Below, one piece after another: positions 59,604 to 64,000 of a stretch of 64,000 bases of DNA. Made by a program: the position numbers and the translations under genes. The stretch is from Pratylenchus scribneri. Lineage: Eukaryota > Nematoda > Chromadorea > Rhabditida > Pratylenchidae. The notes beneath the pieces are model-generated. The model ran no database searches. It saw only the letters and a list, made by a program, of their open reading frames with translations, and was not told the origin of the DNA. Numbering within the stretch: position 1 is the first letter of the stretch; each line of letters opens with the position of its first letter. The stretch is taken from NCBI GenBank assembly GCA_030063045.1, contig JAQSEB010000001.1, forward strand, positions 1,116,001 to 1,180,000, written 5' to 3'.

Positions 59604-61950
59604 CAAAATTGGAGAAATTGACAACAAATTTGTGTTTCGAATTGGGGAATGCATTTTTTGGAAGAATGGCCGAAACAAAGAGAATGTTGGATTGGGAGGC
59701 GGCGATATTCGAATTTGGAGACGGCTGAAAGAAGTTTAGGGGTACAAATTATTTCGATTTTCGGATTGGTTTCAATGTGATTTTGTCTATTTCCAAAATG
59801 GGATTTGGTTGGGAGGGAAAATGGCACGCAATGAACTAAAAAATGTTGATACATTCCCAGGCGGAAGCAAAGTTGGCTGGGTGGGTGGAAATTTGAATGC
59901 GCGAGAATGGGAATTTATGGGAATTTTTGGGAAATGGCGTGAAGGAAAAAAAAACAAAATATTGAAAAAGAATTGGCAGAAAATTTGTATTTGGAAAAGA
60001 TTGAAAAATGAATGGAACATGGGATGACGCGAAAATAAAAAACAAAATGTGGGGTTGGCACAAATCCATGGCATTTATAAGAGGCCATCATTTTGGGCCA
60101 ATTGAGGGCAATGAAAGGAGGCGAATGATGGGGAAAAGCATCAATTGGCAGTTTATAGGAACAAAATTGTGATAAATATTCCGAGGATTTACTCAAAAGA
60201 ACCTCCTATTTTGGTGTTGGCCTAAACGAATTATGTGAAGGGAAGGCACCAAAATGAGAAGAGTTCAGACTTTTAGTTTGAGGCGAAAAGGATAAGTTGG
60301 TTTGTGGAAAAGGAAGGGAGGGGGGAATATCCATTGCGAAGGAGGTGCCCATTAGTTGATTGCATTCTTTTTCGCTCTCATTTTCTTGCAGTTCCGGCCA
60401 ACTAATCATCCAAGCCATTCATTCATTTTTATGGTAAATGGGAGAGGAAAAGGTGTTCGGCCATATGATGATGAGGGGGAAGGAGGGGAACATATTTTTA
60501 ATGGGCCAAAAGGACGGGCGGAGGTGGAAGCCATTTAGATGGATGGAAATGATGGGGAGGGGGGATTAGGCGGGTGAAATGGTCAAGTTTGGAATTTAAA
60601 AGGCCAAAAATGGGAATGGGGGAATTCGAAAAGGAAAGTGGAATTGAAGGGAGGGGATGGGGGATGGCATTCAGGAATGAATGAATGAAATGGGGAAAGT
60701 GGGGATCTCGAATGGCGGTGGCGCCACATTGGCCATGGCCATCCCCTTCCCCTCCACGATGGCACGCCGGTGGGCGTTGGCCAATCGGCGGCACAAGTCG
60801 ACGGCACAATGAAGGGAGGAAGGGGATGGCATTGGGGCGGAATGGGCCATAAGGGGGAGGGCCACCGAATGAGGGGAAATCTCCTGCCGAGTGAAGGCCA
60901 CAAAAAGACAAAGCCCAAAAGAGGGCTGCGAGGACATCCGATAGGGACACTAGCGAAAGTCGCTCGCCTCCCCGTCCATTTCCTTTCCATTCTTTTGGGA
61001 TTCTTAATTTTGGGCCATAATCCTCCTCCAATTTGGTGAGGCCTAAATTGATGTTTTTTAATTAGTTGGCTTCTTCTGTGACTTCTGATTCTGACTGAAT
61101 ATGAATATGCCCTCAAGCACAAATCCCGTGTCCCCCATTTTGTGCCAAATGGCCACTTTCCCTCCCCTCAAATCCTTTTTGGTATTTTCCTGTTTTTTTC
61201 CCACATTCATTCAAAATGTTCGATGGCCCCTGAAAAGAAGGAAGGGAGGGGACATTGAAGTTTACCGGAAGGCGTGTTCAATTTTGATGAATAAATTTGA
61301 AAAAGGGGAAATGGTAATGAATGAATGAATCATGGGAATGATGAAATGGAGGGAAAGAAACATCCTTTTCAGAACACAAATTTATATTTTATTTTCTTCG
61401 AAATTCAACACACACAAAAATATGTTGAATGGTTGCTCTCTGGATGAGACGGAGAGGACAAAGGTCGACCATACATTCAGTCAGGTGTGAAGCCGTTTTT
61501 GGAATTTTCGGCGCTAAAACAATGCCCAAAACGTCATTGGGACATCATCCTATTGTTTATTAAGGAGGTCATTCCCTCCCAAATGTTTCCGTTCATTTCT
61601 TTTTGAAACCATCACTGAATTTGCAATTAAGTGGCCCTCAAAATGCAATGAAAAATTCACTTAAAAAAGACCTTTTTTAGAAATTTTTTGTCGAAATAAA
61701 ACAAAAGGAGAGGTACATTTGAAATTATTGAAGGAGATTTAAAAGGGGAAAATGTGACGAATGGAGGGAAATGAATGAATGAAAAGTGGCAAAAAGGGGA
61801 ATTTGATGGAATGAATGGGCCAAGAATTGTGGAATGAAAGGGGAAGAACACCAAATGAAAATGGAAAGGGAAGAAAATGGCTTAATTGGCCAGAGAGGGC
61901 ATTGTGTGCCTCTGGGGCCACATAGGCCGGCGACATCCGATCCAGACTAA
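59604..61950. other. Unresolved intergenic region
   Basis: No gene can be supported. 60690-61010 is GC-richer and open on the minus strand in three overlapping frames. One reads GDFPSFGGPPPYGPFRPN, another HCAVDLCRRLANAHRRA, and it might be an exon of a secreted protein, but frame choice is arbitrary. The rest is purine-rich GGAATGAATGAATG-type sequence. Starts with the FLP-6 upstream region. Confidence 0.35.
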
Positions 61951-62074
61951 ATGAATGGATATGGGGGGGGGGGGGTGTTGAGGGCACAATCTATTGCCAA
62001 ATTGTGTTCGGTCACGCAGAGTATGTGCCCTCCTTAAATTATTTTAAAGAATATTTCAAATTGTTGATGACGAT

Positions 62075-62305
62075 TCATTGTGGCACTTTGGAAATGAAAA
62101 GGGGAAATGGGGAAAGGGGAGTGAGGGGCACAATTGTATTATTTCCGGCTAAAAAAACATAAACATCTTCTTTTGCTTTCAGCAATTCGTCGTCCAACTT
62201 GGCCATTCCACCCTCCAGCCATCCATTTTGACCCTGACCCAAAATGCCAAAATCCCCTTGGGACATTTTTGTCCATTGGCCGAATGTTGTGCCCCCTTTT
62301 GCCAT
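62075..62305 (-). CDS. Possible exon of an unknown gene (uncertain)
   Basis: The minus-strand frame begins MAKGGTTFGQWTKMSQGDFG and continues ILGQGQNGWLEGGMAKLDDE then LLKAKEDVYVFLAGNN before degenerating. The composition is protein-like, but I recognise no family. A possible next exon lies at 61905-61960 (SPAYVAPEAHNALSGQLS or an alternative frame). A G tract of about 13 at 61963 lies between them. Treat as a candidate only. Confidence 0.25.
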   Translation of the reverse strand: MAKGGTTFGQWTKMSQGDFGILGQGQNGWLEGGMAKLDDELLKAKEDVYVFLAGNNTIVPLTPLSPFPLFISKVPQ

Positions 62306-63201
62306 TTTGCAATTAGCTGAAGAAGTAAAAAAATAACATTTTATTTATTAGTTGATGAAAGGAATGACGAAGTCAAATTGAAGGAAAAGAGGGAATGAGG
62401 GAATAAATTGAAAATCAAATAAAAAACATTGTTTGGCCAATTCTTTTTTCCAACCTATGCTCCTTTCTTGCTTATCTCACCCTTAAATCCATTTAACGGG
62501 TCATTCTCGGTAATTTTCCAGAGCCACAGCAGAGAGTGCAATGTCACCCCTTTATCCTTTGGAATGGCACTTTTCCCTCTTTCCCAAGCTCAAATCCCCA
62601 CATTAAGCGAATCCCTTCCTTTAACCCCCATAGTTTGTCCTTGTGTCCCTTTCCATGCAAAACAAGGTGCGAGGGAATAAAAGGTGTTTGAATGGGGTGG
62701 ATGGGCAAGGTGGGAGGAATGGCAATCGATTGTGCGCGGGGCAATTCCTCCTCTTTTTCCCCTCCAGCGTCATTTCACCTTCCTCTTCCTCATCACCAAC
62801 ATCACATCTTCGCCCAAATTCGGCTCTTCCATTGGCAGTGGATCGACCAATTCCTTTCCTTCAAATCCCATCCATTCCGTTTATTTTTGTGCCATTATCC
62901 ACCAACAAATCCATTCACACCAATTTTTTATTTATTTGTCCAGAAATATCAATTTCCTTCCTTAAGAAATTGTTGTTGGCCATCGGTATTTTTTGTGCCA
63001 TTTTATAAAGGGGAATATAATAAAAGGAAAGAGGGGAGGAGGGCATTGGCATAAGCCAAGAATCCCAAGTGAGAAAAGTTGCCAAGGGAATGAATGAATG
63101 AAAGTCGACGAATATTCACCATTCCTGGAACAAATAATCCATAATAATAATAATAATCTGTCCCCATTTATTTTTGTGCAGCCAACCAATTTTAATAAAA
63201 T
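62306..63201. other. Unresolved region upstream of the Clc-like gene
   Basis: No supported gene. Minus-strand fragments such as ELVDPLPMEEPNLGEDVM (about 62800) and MAQKIPMANNNFLRKEIDIS (about 63003) are exon-like, but no consistent splice chain was found. The Clc-like promoter probably lies here. Confidence 0.3.
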
Positions 63202-63478
63202 ATGCGAATGCGACAGGCCCAGCAGCACAATTTACGGGGCCATAATCAATTTGTTGGGGTTCAACAACAGGAAATGGCTGCAGTGGAATCTGCTGCTGCC
63301 GGAAGAAGTTGTCCTCAATTGGCATTAATTCTCATTACAGTTTGTGGATTCTTCGAATTACTTTCATTCTTTGTTTGCAGCTTTTTCTTTTATTAACTGC
63401 AATGATTTTGGGAGTCATTGCCCTCATAAATCCTTCATGGCAAATTGTGGACATTCGCGAATTCCAAGCAGAACACCA
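63202..63478 (+). CDS. Clc-like (claudin/PMP22-related) membrane protein, 5' part
   Basis: Four-pass junction- or channel-related membrane protein of the nematode Clc-like family; only the first exons are in the window. MRMRQAQQHNLRGHNQFVGV gives a Gln-rich cytosolic N-terminus, then CPQLALILIT. An intron follows (GTTTGTGG to TTTGCAG, about 63342-63380), then LFLLLTAMILGVIALINPSW, completing TM1, and QIVDIREFQAEHH. The NPSWQIVDIREFxAEH stretch is the family hallmark at the start of the first extracellular loop. A GTTTGTTTT donor after GAACACCAT leads into an intron made of tandem repeats that runs off the window. Confidence 0.8.
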
Positions 63479-63499
63479 TGTTTGTTTTAAATTGAAAAC

Positions 63500-64000
63500 A
63501 TGCGGAATTGAAATGTTTGGGGCAAAATAGGCGGAATTGAAATTTGAAATGTTTGGGGCAAAATAGGCGGAATTGAAATGTTTGGGGCAAAATGAATGTT
63601 TGGGGCAAATAAAATGTTTGGGGCAAATAAATGTTTGGGGCAAATAAATGTTTGGGGCAAATAAATGTTTGGGGCAAAATGAATGTTTGGGGCAAAATGA
63701 ATGTTTGGGGCAAAATAAATGTTTGAGGCAAAATGAATGTTTGGGGCAAATTGAATGTTTGGGGCAAAATGAATGTTTGGGGCAAATTGAATGTTTGGGG
63801 CAAATTGAATGTTTGGGGCAAAATGAATGTTTGGGGCAAAATAAATGTTTGGGGCAAATTGAATGTTTGGGGCAAAATAAATGTTTGGGGCAAAATGAAT
63901 GTTTGGGGCAAAATAAATGTTTGGGGCAAAATGAATGTTTGGGGCAAATTGAATGTTTGGGGCAAAATAAATGTTTGGGGCAAAATAAATATTTGGGGCA
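63500..64000. repeat. 17/18-bp tandem array in the Clc-like intron (right window edge)
   Basis: Units GTTTGGGGCAAAATGAAT, -AAATAAAT and -AAATTGAAT of 17-18 bp, preceded by a few units containing AGGCGGAATTGAAATGTTTG. Related to the 18-bp arrays at 5750 and 32155, but with A-rich spacers. Truncated by the window. Confidence 0.93.

Noticed and set aside
60498..61122. 177-179-codon minus-strand frames rich in Pro
   Set aside because: Three overlapping frames are open because the region is GC-richer; none shows a recognisable domain, so no CDS is called.

Overview
This window looks like nuclear genomic DNA of a nematode. The coding regions are split by many very short, AT-rich introns of about 40-60 bp with GT/AG borders and ATTAATT-like interiors. 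Several gene families are nematode-type: a cuticle collagen ending in CEHCPPPRTAPGY, a FLP-6 neuropeptide precursor with KSAYMRFG repeats, a secreted lipid-binding protein of the LBP/FABP type, a Clc-like claudin relative, and TWK/TASK two-pore potassium channels. Species cannot be fixed from sequence alone; a clade IV (Tylenchina-like) worm is only a guess.

Layout. 1-946: 40-bp satellite. 1008-1776: 3' part of a SUV39-type SET-domain histone methyltransferase (+). 2047-9480: AMP deaminase (-), with a 2.3-kb intron holding a palindromic element that is itself split by a tandem array. 10791-13119: DLST, the E2 of 2-oxoglutarate dehydrogenase (-), with two tRNA-derived SINE copies in its introns. 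13511-29192: six plus-strand genes head to tail: ORC1, E2F, an ACAP/CNT-1-type Arf-GAP, an INO80E/TFPT-like coiled-coil protein, a RING/TRIM-like protein, and a ZFYVE19/ANCHR-like protein whose 2.95-kb intron is almost entirely satellite. 29637-31329: GALK2-type GHMP kinase (-). 31737-31977: inverted, broken copy of the last ZFYVE19 exon, abutting a tandem array (31978-33003). 33322-34538: foldback element with about 410-bp arms. 34971-39505: Integrator subunit INTS6 (+). 40209-40878: secreted FABP (+). 41131-43663: K2P channel 1 (-). 44195-44398: small secreted protein (-). 44676-45755: tandem array. 45856-47983: arginyltransferase ATE1 (-), with a tandem pair of 64-nt exons that look mutually exclusive. 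48132-48846: mitoribosomal protein mL64 (-). 49314-50165: tail-anchored coiled-coil protein (+). 50781-52976: TASK-like K2P channel 2 (-). 53495-54150: tandem array. 54427-56646: cuticle collagen (-). 58130-58700: tandem array. 59171-59603: FLP-6 (-). 59604-63201: poorly resolved. 63202-64000: 5' end of a Clc-like gene (+), running into another array.

The genes are mostly housekeeping (purine nucleotide cycle, TCA cycle, replication and S-phase control, snRNA processing, N-degron pathway, mitochondrial translation) mixed with neuromuscular and cuticle functions. The striking feature is the repeat landscape. Five or more arrays are built from 18-, 24-, 27-, 28-, 30- and 39/40-bp units sharing a few cores (AATTCCGCCTG, GTTTGGGGCAA, AATTCTTTCCGG). 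Two palindromic MITE-like families sit almost exclusively in introns. The most notable gene-level finding is the pair of phase-matched 64-nt ATE1 exons.
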